Source: Mycobacterium haemophilum DSM 44634 (GTDB lineage: Bacteria > Actinomycetota > Actinomycetes > Mycobacteriales > Mycobacteriaceae). From it: DNA of 64,000 nt. Position numbers and translations under genes: made by a program. The stretch is from positions 1,782,687 through 1,846,686 of the forward strand of contig NZ_CP011883.2 in NCBI RefSeq assembly GCF_000340435.2, given 5' to 3'. Numbering within the stretch: position 1 is the stretch's first letter; every line of letters begins with the position of its first letter. Shown here piece after piece: positions 1 to 8,918 of the stretch. Under the pieces are notes generated by a model. It was not told the origin of the DNA, made no database searches, and worked only from the letters and a program-made list of their open reading frames with translations.

Positions 1-1
1 G

Positions 2-259
2 GCTTGGTGCGGATTGGCGCCGGCGTCGGCGACCTTTGAGCGACGAGTGTTGGGCCCCAGCGCTTTTCCCACCATCATCGACATGTGGCTGCCGTTGTCC
101 TGGTCGCTGAACATGGTCAACCGTTCGATGGGCCATGACGACCTATACCCGTTCGTGTTGCCGCCCGCCGTTTTGGACAAGATGCAGTTCATCCACGCCG
201 TCGTCGACGAGGTGGCCTCCAGTCCGACCATCAGCACCGAGGTACGCGGCCGGGGTTAG
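2..259 (+). CDS. C-terminal end of putative zinc-binding metallopeptidase-like protein (partial)
   Basis: The reading frame is open at the left edge, so only the last ~85 residues are present. The visible part (FERRVLGPSAFPTIIDMWLP, then SLNMVNRSMGHDDLYPFVL and KMQFIHAVV) resembles the C-terminus of the COG4307/Peptidase_Mx family of putative zinc-dependent metallopeptidases, which end in a similar NRSMG-DLYPF-L segment. The zinc-binding motif would lie upstream, outside the window, so function cannot be confirmed. It is followed by ~140 bases without a gene before the RarA-like ATPase. The family call is from recall of the motif only. Confidence 0.5.
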   Translation, partial: AWCGLAPASATFERRVLGPSAFPTIIDMWLPLSWSLNMVNRSMGHDDLYPFVLPPAVLDKMQFIHAVVDEVASSPTISTEVRGRG

Positions 260-397
260 GGCAGCTGCGGCCCGGGCGGGTTCCCGGCTGCTGTTTGCGC
301 CGAGATTGCCGTCATGGTTGCGATCGGCGGTCGAATCACAGCCTTGACGGCAATCTCGGCGAAGTTCACCCCGAACGACGTGTCTACCCTTCGTGGT

Positions 398-1753
398 ATG
401 TCTAACGTTGTGTCTGACAGTCTGTTTGACCTTCCTGGCCCGCCGCAGCCGACCGACCACGCCGTGGGCATCTCGGCCGGGGCCCCGCTGGCGGTGCGGA
501 TGCGTCCGGCATCGCTGGACGAGCTGGTCGGGCAGGGTCACTTGTTGGCGCCGGGGTCGCCGCTGCGCCGCCTCGTCGAGGGCTCGGGTGTGGCGTCGGC
601 CATCCTCTACGGCCCGCCGGGATGCGGTAAGACGACCCTGGCAGCGTTGATCTCGCAGGCGACCGGGCGCCGGTTCGAGGCGCTGTCGGCGTTGTCGGCG
701 GGTGTCAAAGATGTTCGAGCTGTTATAGATAGGTCCCGGCAGGGACTCCTTTCCGGCGAGCGGACCGTGCTGTTCATCGACGAAGTGCACCGGTTCTCCA
801 AGACCCAGCAGGACGCCCTGCTTTCCGCGGTGGAGAACCGGGTGGTGTTGCTGGTCGCGGCGACCACCGAGAACCCGTCGTTTTCAGTGGTGGCGCCGCT
901 GTTGTCTCGATCGCTGATCCTGCAGCTGCGGCCCCTGACCGCCGACGACATCCGTGCCGTGGTGCAGCGGGCCATCGACGATCCCCGCGGCCTGGGCGGG
1001 CAGGTCGCGGTGGCGCCCGAGGCCGTCGACCTGCTGGTGCGGTTGGCAGCCGGCGATGCCCGCCGGGTTTTGACCGCATTGGAGGTGGCCGCCGAAGCCG
1101 TCCACGCCGGTGACGAGCTGACGGTCACGGCCATCGAGCAATCCCTGGACAAAGCCGCGGTGCGCTACGACCGGGACGGCGACCAGCACTACGACGTCGT
1201 CAGCGCCTTCATCAAATCGGTGCGTGGCTCCGACGTGGATGCCGCGCTGCACTACCTGGCGCGCATGTTGGTCGCCGGGGAGGATCCGCGGTTCATCGCG
1301 CGCCGGCTGCTGATCCTGGCGAGCGAAGATATCGGCATGGCCGACCCGACCGCGCTTCCGGTTGCGGTCGCCGCCGCGCAGACTGTGCAGCTAATCGGCA
1401 TGCCCGAAGCCCAGCTCACGCTGGCACATGCCACCGTTCATCTGGCCACTGCGCCGAAGTCGAACGCCGTCACGATCGCGCTGGGTGCTGCGATAGACGA
1501 CATCAAAGCCGGCAAGGCCGGTTTGGTCCCGGCCCATCTGCGCGACGGGCACTATTCCGGTGCGGCGGCGCTGGGTAACGCCAAAGGCTACAAGTATTCC
1601 CACGACGACCCCGACGGTGTTGTCGACCAACAGTATCCGCCGGACGAGCTGGTGGGAGTGGACTACTATCGGCCCACCGGTCGCGGCGGTGAACGTGAGA
1701 TCGTCGGTCGATTAGGCCGGCTGCGAGCGATCATCCGCGGCCGGCGGGGCTAG
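398..1753 (+). CDS. rarA: RarA/MgsA-type AAA+ ATPase (replication-associated recombination protein A)
   Basis: This AAA+ ATPase of the RarA/MgsA/WRNIP1 family acts at stalled replication forks and resembles clamp-loader subunits. With the ATG at 398 it has 451 residues, close to the Rv2559c product. Walker A is GPPGCGKTT at about residues 72-80 and Walker B is VLFIDEVHR at about 124-132. Sensor-type TTENPSF follows, then the C-terminal helical domain with RDGDQHYD and the SEDIGMADP signature. The frame extends upstream to 314, but the segment before 398 does not resemble the family. A GTG at 410 (MSDSLFDLPG) is an equally plausible start. The gene is monocistronic, convergent with the minus-strand gene that follows. 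Confidence 0.9.
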   Translation: MSNVVSDSLFDLPGPPQPTDHAVGISAGAPLAVRMRPASLDELVGQGHLLAPGSPLRRLVEGSGVASAILYGPPGCGKTTLAALISQATGRRFEALSALSAGVKDVRAVIDRSRQGLLSGERTVLFIDEVHRFSKTQQDALLSAVENRVVLLVAATTENPSFSVVAPLLSRSLILQLRPLTADDIRAVVQRAIDDPRGLGGQVAVAPEAVDLLVRLAAGDARRVLTALEVAAEAVHAGDELTVTAIEQSLDKAAVRYDRDGDQHYDVVSAFIKSVRGSDVDAALHYLARMLVAGEDPRFIARRLLILASEDIGMADPTALPVAVAAAQTVQLIGMPEAQLTLAHATVHLATAPKSNAVTIALGAAIDDIKAGKAGLVPAHLRDGHYSGAAALGNAKGYKYSHDDPDGVVDQQYPPDELVGVDYYRPTGRGGEREIVGRLGRLRAIIRGRRG

Positions 1754-1787
1754 CCGTGCGAGTGTGCGGCTGGCCGCACGCTCGGCA

Positions 1788-2411
1788 TCAGACCAGCTCG
1801 GGTACCCTCAAGTGCGCGATTGCCAGCTCGAATTCGGCCACGTCGAGTACCTCGGCTCCCAAATCCCGGACCCGCTTGCTGCGCAACTCGGTCGCTCGGT
1901 CGCGGTTGCGCGCCATTGCGTCCATGCTGTCGAACGTCGAGCAGGACACCGCACGCCGGGATGCGGGGTGGTCGACCATCAGGCTGGCGCTGCAGAACCC
2001 GTCGAGTTTCTCCAGTTCCGGAAGCACCGATGTCCGATAGAAGTCCACGGATCGGCTGCGCTGGTCCGGTACCATTTTGAGCCAGGTGGCCCGCACGCAT
2101 GCGCCCTCGTGCGAGCGGTGGTCGCGGTGCAGCAGAGCAATCTCCCATTCTTCGATCCGGGCGCTGCCGTCGAACATCAGCGCAGCCCGATCGCGAATGG
2201 GCGCCACCCGCGCAGCGCTGGCGCGCATCGCCTGCACGTTCTCCCAAGAGCTGGTGGCGATGCATCTGCCGGACTGCCGGTCGACCAACAGCGACACCCC
2301 GACACACCCGTCGATCTCCTGCAGGGCGGGCATGACGACATCGCGAATATGCGCAATTCCTATGTCGACCGACAGGGGTTGCGCCTGGATGGTGGTAGAG
2401 CGTGCGTACAC
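1788..2411 (-). CDS. Conserved mycobacterial protein, Rv2557/Rv2558-like (two-repeat dimeric alpha/beta barrel)
   Basis: This 207-residue protein matches the paralogous M. tuberculosis pair Rv2557/Rv2558, reported from expression work as linked to starvation and granulomas. The sequence looks like two ferredoxin-like ABM-type halves. Each half has a VVMPAL/VLPELE helix, a GC-GVSLLVDR or GFCSASLMVDH strand, and a following SxxxWE or STFDSMDAM segment. No catalytic residues are evident and the biochemical role is unknown. H37Rv carries two adjacent copies; only one is present here. It is divergent from the YjbQ-family gene, with about 165 bases between them that probably hold both promoters. 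Confidence 0.8.
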   Translation of the reverse strand: MYARSTTIQAQPLSVDIGIAHIRDVVMPALQEIDGCVGVSLLVDRQSGRCIATSSWENVQAMRASAARVAPIRDRAALMFDGSARIEEWEIALLHRDHRSHEGACVRATWLKMVPDQRSRSVDFYRTSVLPELEKLDGFCSASLMVDHPASRRAVSCSTFDSMDAMARNRDRATELRSKRVRDLGAEVLDVAEFELAIAHLRVPELV

Positions 2412-2575
2412 GATCGACCCCTCCTATGTCGGGGCAGCGCCCCGGTGGCGCCACCGGTCCATCAACTACCTTCCTCCAACCACGTAGGCGTTGGCAATGC
2501 TTCTTGGCGGGGCTTTCTCGAGGGTTGCGCATCAGGATTGGCAGGTCGACAAGTCACGCCCGTAGGCTGGACTGT

Positions 2576-2977
2576 GTGCATACCGATGTGCTGGAGGTAG
2601 ACACTGCGCGTCGCCGCATCGTGGATCTCACCGACGCGGTACGCCAATTCTGCGTGACCCACAGCGCCGGCCTATGCAACGTATTCGTCCCGCACGCCAC
2701 GGCGGGGCTGGCGATCATCGAAACCGGTGCGGGCTCTGACGACGACTTGATCGACACGCTGGAACGGCTATTGCCGCGCGACGACCGCTACCGGCATGCG
2801 CATGGCTCAGCGGGTCACGGCGCCGATCATGTGTTGCCGGCGATCGTCGCACCGTCGGTGACGGTGCCGGTCTTCGGCGGCGCGCCGCTGCTGGGGACCT
2901 GGCAAAGCGTCGTTCTGGTCGATCTCAACCGAGATAACCCGCGGCGGTCGGTGCGTTTGACTTTCGTGGAGGCGTAA
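2576..2977 (+). CDS. YjbQ family protein (UPF0047, Rv2556c-like)
   Basis: This small YjbQ/UPF0047 protein has 133 residues from the GTG at 2576. A GTG at 2588 would give MLEVDTARRR and the 129 residues I recall for Rv2556c. Family hallmarks are visible: NVFVPHATAGLAIIE, DDRYRHAH, GHGADHVLPAIVAPSVTVPV and LGTWQSVVLVDLN. The histidines and the GTWQ loop form the likely metal or phosphate site. Some members show weak thiamine-phosphate synthase activity, but the true role is unsettled. It lies about 140 bases upstream of alaS on the same strand. Confidence 0.85.
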   Translation: MHTDVLEVDTARRRIVDLTDAVRQFCVTHSAGLCNVFVPHATAGLAIIETGAGSDDDLIDTLERLLPRDDRYRHAHGSAGHGADHVLPAIVAPSVTVPVFGGAPLLGTWQSVVLVDLNRDNPRRSVRLTFVEA

Positions 2978-3118
2978 CCGGCGTTACACATGGCACACGG
3001 GGTGGCGCCAGACCGGTAATCTGTGCGGTCGAAAGTGTCGTTAGACGGCCTTCCAATTGTCTGGCGAATAGGCTTGGAATCGACCCCAGGCACGTTGGGA
3101 ACTAGGGAAGAAGAAAGA

Positions 3119-5842
3119 GTGCAGACACACGAGATCAGGAAGCGGTTCCTTGATCATTTCGTGAAGGCGGGCCACACCGAGGTGCCCAGCGCGTCGGTGA
3201 TCCTCGACGACCCCAACTTGTTGTTCGTCAACGCTGGCATGGTCCAGTTCGTGCCGTTCTTTCTGGGGCAGCGCACGCCGCCGTACGCGACGGCCACCAG
3301 CATCCAGAAGTGCATCCGCACTCCCGACATCGACGAGGTGGGCATCACCACCCGGCACAACACCTTCTTTCAGATGGCCGGCAATTTCTCGTTCGGAGAA
3401 TACTTCAAACGCGGGGCCATCGAACTGGCCTGGGCGTTGCTGACCAACAGCCTTGCTGACGGGGGATACGGGCTGGACCCGGAAAGACTCTGGGCCACGG
3501 TGTATCTCGATGACGACGAAGCCGCCGGCCTATGGCAGGAGATCGCCGGGCTGCCACCCGAACGAATCCAGCGCCGCGGCATGGCCGACAACTACTGGTC
3601 GATGGGTATTCCCGGGCCATGCGGTCCCTCCTCGGAGATTTACTACGACCGCGGGCCCGAGTTCGGCCCGCAGGGCGGTCCCATCGTCAACGAGGACCGC
3701 TACCTCGAAGTCTGGAACCTGGTGTTCATGCAGAACGAGCGCGGCGAGGGAACCACCAAGGAGGACTACGAAATCCTCGGGCCGTTGCCCCGCAAGAACA
3801 TCGACACCGGCATGGGTGTCGAGCGGATCGCGCTGGTCCTGCAGGACGTGCACAACGTCTACGAGACCGACCTGCTGCGGCCGGTGATCGACCTGGTCGC
3901 CGCGCGCGCACCTCGCCCCTACGACGTCGGTAACCATGAAGACGACGTCCGCTACCGCATTATCGCGGACCACAGTCGCACCGCCGCCATTCTGATCGGC
4001 GATGGTGTCAGTCCCGGCAACGATGGTCGTGGTTATGTGTTGCGCCGGCTGCTGCGCCGGGTGATCCGTTCGGCCAAGCTGCTGGGCTTGGATTCCCCGG
4101 ATAGCCCGATCGTTGGCGACCTGATGGCCACCGTGCGCGACGCGATGGGGCGAGCGTATCCAGAGCTGGTCTCCGACTTCGACCGGATCAACCGCATCGC
4201 CGTCGCCGAGGAAACCGCGTTCAACCGCACCCTGGCCTCGGGCTCGAAGCTGTTCGACGACGTCGCCGGCGCCACCGTAGCGTCGGGCTCCACCGTGGTT
4301 GCCGGTTCGGACGCCTTCACCCTGCACGACACCTACGGCTTTCCGATCGAGCTCACCTTGGAGATGGCGGCCGAAGCCGGCCTGACCGTGGATGAGACGG
4401 GATTTCACGAGTTGATGCTGCGACAGCGTCAGCGCGCCAAGGCCGACGCCGCCGCCCGCAAGCACGCGCACGCCGACCTGACCGCGTACCGTGAGCTGGT
4501 CGACGCAGGTCCGACCGATTTCACTGGCTTCGACGAATTGACTACCGAGGCAAAAATTCTCGGCATCTTCGTCGACGGCAAGCGGGTCCCGGTGGTCGCA
4601 CACGCCGCCCGCGGCGAAGCCGGCATCGCCGATCGGGTGGAACTGGTGTTGGACCGCACTCCGCTTTATGCCGAGTCGGGCGGCCAGATCGCTGACGTCG
4701 GCACCATCAGTGGCACCGGTGCTGGCGAGAGCGCCCGGGCGGCGGTTACCGACGTGCAAAAGATCGCCAGAACCCTTCACGTGCACCGGGTTAACGTGGA
4801 GTCCGGGGAATTCGTCGAGGGCGACACCGTTGTTGCGGCAGTGGACGCGGGCTGGCGCCGGGGCGCCACGCAGGGGCACTCGGGTACCCACATGGTGCAC
4901 GCCGCGCTGCGCCAAGTGTTGGGGCCCAACGCTGTTCAGGCGGGATCGCTGAACCGGCCAGGCTACTTGCGCTTCGACTTCAACTGGCAGGGTCCGCTGA
5001 CCGACGAGCAGCGCACCCAAATCGAAGAAGTCACCAACGAGGCCGTGCAAGCCGACTTCGAAGTGCACACCTTCACCGAACAGCTTGACAAAGCCAAGGC
5101 GATGGGCGCGATGGCCCTGTTTGGCGAGGCCTATCCCGACGAGGTGCGGGTGGTGGAGATGGGCGGACCGTTCTCGCTGGAGCTGTGCGGAGGAACTCAC
5201 GTGCCCAACACGGCGCAGATCGGCCCGGTCACGATCCTGGGTGAATCGTCGATCGGCTCCGGGGTGCGCCGGGTGGAGGCCTACGTCGGGCTGGATTCGT
5301 TTCGCCACCTGGCTAAGGAGCGTGCGCTGATGGCCGGGCTGGCCGCCTCGCTGAAGGTGCCTTCCGAGGAGGTACCCGCTCGGGTAGCCACGCTGGTGGA
5401 GCGGCTGAAGGCCGCCGAGAAGGAACTCGAGCGCGCTCGGCAGGCAACCGCGCAGGCGGCGGCGACCAACGCCGCGGCGGGTGCGGAGCGGATCGGTAAT
5501 GTGCGTGTCGTGGCGCAACGGATGTCCGGCGCGATGACACCAGCCGACCTGCGCTCCCTGGTTGGCGATATCCGCGGCAAACTGGGCAGTGATCCGGCGG
5601 TGGTCGCGCTGATCGCGGTGACTTCGGACGGCTCGACCGCAACGGTGCCGTACGCGGTTGCTGCCAATTCGGGTGCCCAGGATCTGGGAATTCGCGCCAA
5701 CGATCTGGTCACACAGCTCGCCATCGCCGTCGACGGGCGCGGCGGTGGTAAGGCCGACCTGGCGCAAGGTTCGGGCAAGGACCCGACCGGCATCGACGCC
5801 GCGCTCGACGCGGTACGCGCACAGATAGCGCGGGTCGGTTGA
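3119..5842 (+). CDS. alaS: Alanyl-tRNA synthetase
   Basis: Class II alanyl-tRNA synthetase charges tRNA-Ala in the cytoplasm and edits Ser and Gly mischarging. The protein has 907 residues from the GTG at 3119 (MQTHEIRKRFLDHF), chosen because the longer frame to 3023 adds only non-homologous residues. Visible elements are the catalytic core (RHNTFFQMAGNFSFGEYFKR, GMGVERIALVLQ), the editing domain zinc ligands HSGTHMVH near residue 587 and CGGTH near 690, and the C-terminal C-Ala domain with the glycine-rich DGRGGGKADLAQGSG. The stop directly abuts the ruvX GTG, so translation is probably coupled. Confidence 0.97.
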   Translation: MQTHEIRKRFLDHFVKAGHTEVPSASVILDDPNLLFVNAGMVQFVPFFLGQRTPPYATATSIQKCIRTPDIDEVGITTRHNTFFQMAGNFSFGEYFKRGAIELAWALLTNSLADGGYGLDPERLWATVYLDDDEAAGLWQEIAGLPPERIQRRGMADNYWSMGIPGPCGPSSEIYYDRGPEFGPQGGPIVNEDRYLEVWNLVFMQNERGEGTTKEDYEILGPLPRKNIDTGMGVERIALVLQDVHNVYETDLLRPVIDLVAARAPRPYDVGNHEDDVRYRIIADHSRTAAILIGDGVSPGNDGRGYVLRRLLRRVIRSAKLLGLDSPDSPIVGDLMATVRDAMGRAYPELVSDFDRINRIAVAEETAFNRTLASGSKLFDDVAGATVASGSTVVAGSDAFTLHDTYGFPIELTLEMAAEAGLTVDETGFHELMLRQRQRAKADAAARKHAHADLTAYRELVDAGPTDFTGFDELTTEAKILGIFVDGKRVPVVAHAARGEAGIADRVELVLDRTPLYAESGGQIADVGTISGTGAGESARAAVTDVQKIARTLHVHRVNVESGEFVEGDTVVAAVDAGWRRGATQGHSGTHMVHAALRQVLGPNAVQAGSLNRPGYLRFDFNWQGPLTDEQRTQIEEVTNEAVQADFEVHTFTEQLDKAKAMGAMALFGEAYPDEVRVVEMGGPFSLELCGGTHVPNTAQIGPVTILGESSIGSGVRRVEAYVGLDSFRHLAKERALMAGLAASLKVPSEEVPARVATLVERLKAAEKELERARQATAQAAATNAAAGAERIGNVRVVAQRMSGAMTPADLRSLVGDIRGKLGSDPAVVALIAVTSDGSTATVPYAVAANSGAQDLGIRANDLVTQLAIAVDGRGGGKADLAQGSGKDPTGIDAALDAVRAQIARVG

Positions 5843-6352
5843 GTGGATTCGTCACAGCAAGACCCTGGGCGGGGACGGCGGCTCGGCATCGATGTGGGCA
5901 GTGTGCGCATCGGTGTGGCTTCCAGCGACCCGGACGGCATCCTGGCCACCCCGGTAGAGACGGTGCGTCGTGACCGTTCTGCCAAGCACCTGCGCCGGCT
6001 GGCTGAGCTCGTCGCCGAACTTCAGGTGGTCGAGGTGATCGTCGGATTGCCACGGACGCTGGCCGACCGGACCGGCCCGTCGGCGAAAGACGCAATCGAA
6101 ACCGCCGAGTCGCTGGCACGACGGGTTGCTCCGATACCGGTCCGATTCGCTGATGAGCGGCTGACCACCGTCAGCGCGCAGCGTTCGCTGCGCGCCGCAG
6201 GTGTACGGGCCAAGGACCAGCGGGCGGTGATCGACCAGGCGGCGGCGGTGGCGATCCTGCAAGGTTGGCTCGATCAACGCCGCGCTGCTATCCCTGCGTG
6301 TGCGGATGGGCCTACGACTGGATCGGTGGCCGGAGAAGTCATCGATGTCTGA
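5843..6352 (+). CDS. ruvX: RuvX/YqgF family Holliday-junction resolvase-like nuclease
   Basis: This RNase H-fold protein of the YqgF/RuvX family has 169 residues; roles in Holliday-junction resolution and 16S rRNA 5' processing have been proposed. The N-terminal GRRLGIDVGSVRIGVA carries the first catalytic Asp. VEVIVGLPRTLADRTG is the second strand and motif, and PVRFADERLTTVSA supplies the acidic pair. DQAAAVAILQGWLD closes the fold. Translation starts with GTG immediately after the alaS stop. The end overlaps the mltG start by 8 bases. Confidence 0.92.
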   Translation: MDSSQQDPGRGRRLGIDVGSVRIGVASSDPDGILATPVETVRRDRSAKHLRRLAELVAELQVVEVIVGLPRTLADRTGPSAKDAIETAESLARRVAPIPVRFADERLTTVSAQRSLRAAGVRAKDQRAVIDQAAAVAILQGWLDQRRAAIPACADGPTTGSVAGEVIDV

Positions 6353-7598
6353 TTACCTAGCGCGCCACCGCATCGCGCCCGAAGCGGTCGGGTTGGGCCG
6401 TCACGAGATGAGCAGCGCGGACCGGGATGGGCGCCGTCTGGCAAAGCGCGGACATCCCAGTCGGCGCTTCGCCGGCAAAGTAGCCCTTGGCCTGCTGGTC
6501 GTGGTCGTGGTGGCGGCCGCCTTCGTCGGCTTGCGGCTGTGGCACACGCTGTTCGGGTCTGCTGAGGACTACACGGGCACCGGCAAGCACGACATCATGA
6601 TTCAGATCCATGCCGGTGACTCGACCACCATGATCGGTGAGACGCTGCACAACCAGGGGGTGGTCGCCTCGGTCCGGGCATTCGTCGACGCCTCGCACGG
6701 CAACGCCGCGATTTCGTCGATCCAGCCGGGTTTTTACCGGATGCGCACCGAAATCCCGGCGGCGGCGGCGGCCGCGCGGCTTGCTGATCCGGAGAACCGG
6801 GTGGGCAAGCTGGTCATCCCGGAAGGCCGTCAACTTGACGACACCACCGACATGAAGACCGGCAAAGTGAATCCTGGCATATTCTCGCTGATCTCCCGTG
6901 CCACCTGCGTGGATCTCGACGGCAACCGGCATTGTGTCTCGCTGAACGACCTCCGCGCGGCGACCAGTAAAACCTTGCCGGCCAAGCTGTCGGTGCCGGC
7001 CTGGGCGCTGGAGCCGGTGCTTGAGTTGGGCAACGACCATCGCCGGATCGAGGGGCTCATCGCACCGGGGACCTTCAATGTCGATCCGTCGGCCTCAGCC
7101 GATGCCATCATGGCCAATTTGATCAGCGCCAGCGCCGTGGGGTACACGGAATCCGGGTTGGTGGACACCGCGCGCTCCCTGGGCTTGTCGCCCTACGACA
7201 TCCTCGTGGTGGCGTCGCTGGTGCAACAGGAGGCCAGCCCGCAGGACTTCCCGAAGGTGGCGCGCGTCATCTACAACCGCCTGTATGAACACCGCACGCT
7301 GGAGTTTGACTCGACCGTGAACTATCCGCTGGACCGCCGCGAGGTGGCTACCAGCGACGCTGACCGTGGCCTGCGGACGCCGTGGAACACCTACGTGTCG
7401 CAAGGGCTGCCGGCCACCGCGATCTGTTCTCCCGGTATCGACGCGCTGCACGCCGCCGAGCATCCCGAGCCAGGTGACTGGCTGTACTTCGTCACCATTG
7501 ATGCCCAGGGGACGACGCTGTTCACCAGGGATTATCAGCAGCATTTGGCCAATATCGAACTCGCGAAGCACAACGGTGTCCTCGACAGCGCGCGCTAA
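6345..7598 (+). CDS. mltG: MltG-type endolytic peptidoglycan transglycosylase, membrane-anchored
   Basis: This YceG/MltG family murein lytic transglycosylase cleaves nascent glycan strands. With the ATG at 6345 it has 417 residues, the length I recall for Rv2553c. A basic cytoplasmic N-terminus is followed by one membrane segment (VALGLLVVVVVAAAFVGL, about residues 46-63). A LysM-like module follows and then the catalytic domain. The catalytic Glu is expected in ASLVQQEASPQDF, and VARVIYNRLYEHRTLEFDSTVNY is the family core. It starts inside the end of ruvX and is followed 4 bases later by aroE, so it belongs to the alaS-aroE operon. Confidence 0.93.
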   Translation: MSDYLARHRIAPEAVGLGRHEMSSADRDGRRLAKRGHPSRRFAGKVALGLLVVVVVAAAFVGLRLWHTLFGSAEDYTGTGKHDIMIQIHAGDSTTMIGETLHNQGVVASVRAFVDASHGNAAISSIQPGFYRMRTEIPAAAAAARLADPENRVGKLVIPEGRQLDDTTDMKTGKVNPGIFSLISRATCVDLDGNRHCVSLNDLRAATSKTLPAKLSVPAWALEPVLELGNDHRRIEGLIAPGTFNVDPSASADAIMANLISASAVGYTESGLVDTARSLGLSPYDILVVASLVQQEASPQDFPKVARVIYNRLYEHRTLEFDSTVNYPLDRREVATSDADRGLRTPWNTYVSQGLPATAICSPGIDALHAAEHPEPGDWLYFVTIDAQGTTLFTRDYQQHLANIELAKHNGVLDSAR

Positions 7599-7602
7599 CT
7601 CG

Positions 7603-8412
7603 GTGCCCCGAAAAGCTGGCGTTCTCGGTTCGCCTATCGCGCATTCCCGTTCCCCGCACCTGCACCTGGCCGCTTACCATGCACTGGGCCTGCAGGACTG
7701 GACGTATGAGCGGATCGAATGCGGCGCCGACGAGCTCCCGGTTGTCGTCGGCGGGTTCGGGCCGCAGTGGGTCGGTGTCTCGGTGACCATGCCGGGCAAA
7801 TTCGCCGCGCTGCGGTTCGCCGACGAGCACACCGCACGTGCCGGCCTGGTTGGATCGGCTAACACACTGCTGCGGACCCCGCGCGGCTGGAGGGCCGACA
7901 ACACCGACATCGACGGCGTGGCGGGGGCGCTGGCAGCGATCGGGCCGTTAGCAGGGCGCGCGCTGGTGTGTGGGTCGGGTGGCACCGCCCCGGCGGCGGT
8001 GGTGGGGTTGGCCGAACTCGGCGTCACCGATATCACCGTCGTGGCACGCAATCCGGACAAGGCGGCCCGGTTGGTCGATCTCGGGGCGCAGGTCAGTGTG
8101 GCGACCCGATTCTGCGGTCTGGACAGCGATGCCTTGGCCGATGAGGTGGCGGCCGCCGACGTGCTGGTTAGCACGGTCCCGGCAGACGTGGCTGCGCGGT
8201 ATGCCGGGACCTTCGCGACGATTCCGGTGCTGCTCGATGCCATCTACGACCCGTGGCCCACGCCACTGGCCGCTGCGGTGGCCGCGGCGGGCGGCCACGT
8301 GATCAGCGGCTTGCAAATGTTGCTGCATCAGGCGTTCGCGCAGGTGGAACAATTCACCGGGATGCCTGCACCGCGTGAGGCGATGGCTTGCGCTTTGGCA
8401 GCTTTGCATTAG
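7603..8412 (+). CDS. aroE: Shikimate dehydrogenase
   Basis: NADP-dependent shikimate dehydrogenase reduces 3-dehydroshikimate to shikimate in aromatic amino acid synthesis. The GTG at 7603 gives 269 residues, equal to the Rv2552c product. Substrate-site residues are visible as SPIAHSRSP near the N-terminus, the catalytic Lys in SVTMPGK, Asn in GSANT, Asp in NTDIDG and the final GLQMLLHQA. The nucleotide loop is GSGGTAPA. Another long frame covers it from 7366, but the segment upstream of 7603 overlaps mltG. The other aro genes follow 0.5 kb downstream after the peptidase gene. Confidence 0.95.
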   Translation: MPRKAGVLGSPIAHSRSPHLHLAAYHALGLQDWTYERIECGADELPVVVGGFGPQWVGVSVTMPGKFAALRFADEHTARAGLVGSANTLLRTPRGWRADNTDIDGVAGALAAIGPLAGRALVCGSGGTAPAAVVGLAELGVTDITVVARNPDKAARLVDLGAQVSVATRFCGLDSDALADEVAAADVLVSTVPADVAARYAGTFATIPVLLDAIYDPWPTPLAAAVAAAGGHVISGLQMLLHQAFAQVEQFTGMPAPREAMACALAALH

Positions 8413-8413
8413 C

Positions 8414-8851
8414 GTGCCGCGCATGCGGGTTGGGGCCGCGTGTGTGGTGCTGGTCTGGCTGGCGGCGCTGAGTTGTTATGACATCGCCGAACGCCGGTTG
8501 CCGAACGCGTTGACGCTGCCCGGGGCGGGGGTGATTCTGCTGACCGCCGCCGTCGCCGGCCGCGGCGGGCCCACGCTGGCCGGGTCGGTGGCATTGACCG
8601 GGGTGTATCTGCTGGTGCACTTGGTGGCGCCGGCGGCGATGGGGGCCGGTGATGTCAAGCTGGCGATCGGGCTGGGCGGGCTGGCCGGCTATTTCGGCGT
8701 CGAGGTGTGGTTTCTGGCGGCGCTGGGCGCGCCGATGCTCACTGCGCTGCTGGGTGTGGCCGCTCGATTTTTCGGCGGCGCCGGGGCCGTGCCGCATGGT
8801 CCCTCGATGTGCCTGGCCACCGTGGGGGCCGTGAGCCTGGCTCTCGGGTGA
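8414..8851 (+). CDS. Short prepilin peptidase-like protein (A24 family, Rv2551c-like)
   Basis: This membrane protein of about 145 residues corresponds to the C-terminal catalytic part of type IV prepilin peptidases and lacks the N-terminal methylase domain. The two aspartates of the A24 family are seen in SCYDIAERRLPNALTLP and GAGDVKLAIG. Four or five hydrophobic segments fill the rest. Starts at GTG 8414 or ATG 8423 are both possible, two bases or more after the aroE stop. In actinobacteria such peptidases process Flp/Tad pilins, but no pilin gene is in this window. Only 67 bases separate it from aroC; in H37Rv this junction is occupied by Rv2541-Rv2550. Confidence 0.85.
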   Translation: MPRMRVGAACVVLVWLAALSCYDIAERRLPNALTLPGAGVILLTAAVAGRGGPTLAGSVALTGVYLLVHLVAPAAMGAGDVKLAIGLGGLAGYFGVEVWFLAALGAPMLTALLGVAARFFGGAGAVPHGPSMCLATVGAVSLALG

Positions 8852-8918
8852 CCTGGCGTCGATTTCGACGCATGCGCGCATTTTGGGTGAGCCCGAAACG
8901 GCATGGGAGGATAGTCAG

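Noticed and set aside
2978..3118. T-box leader upstream of alaS
   Set aside because: No T-box sequence (TGGNACCGCG-type) or antiterminator stem is visible; the interval is too short for a typical T-box.
3530..5767. A 745-codon open frame on the minus strand opposite alaS
   Set aside because: It is a shadow frame caused by third-position GC bias; alaS on the plus strand is unambiguous and the minus translation has low complexity without family motifs.
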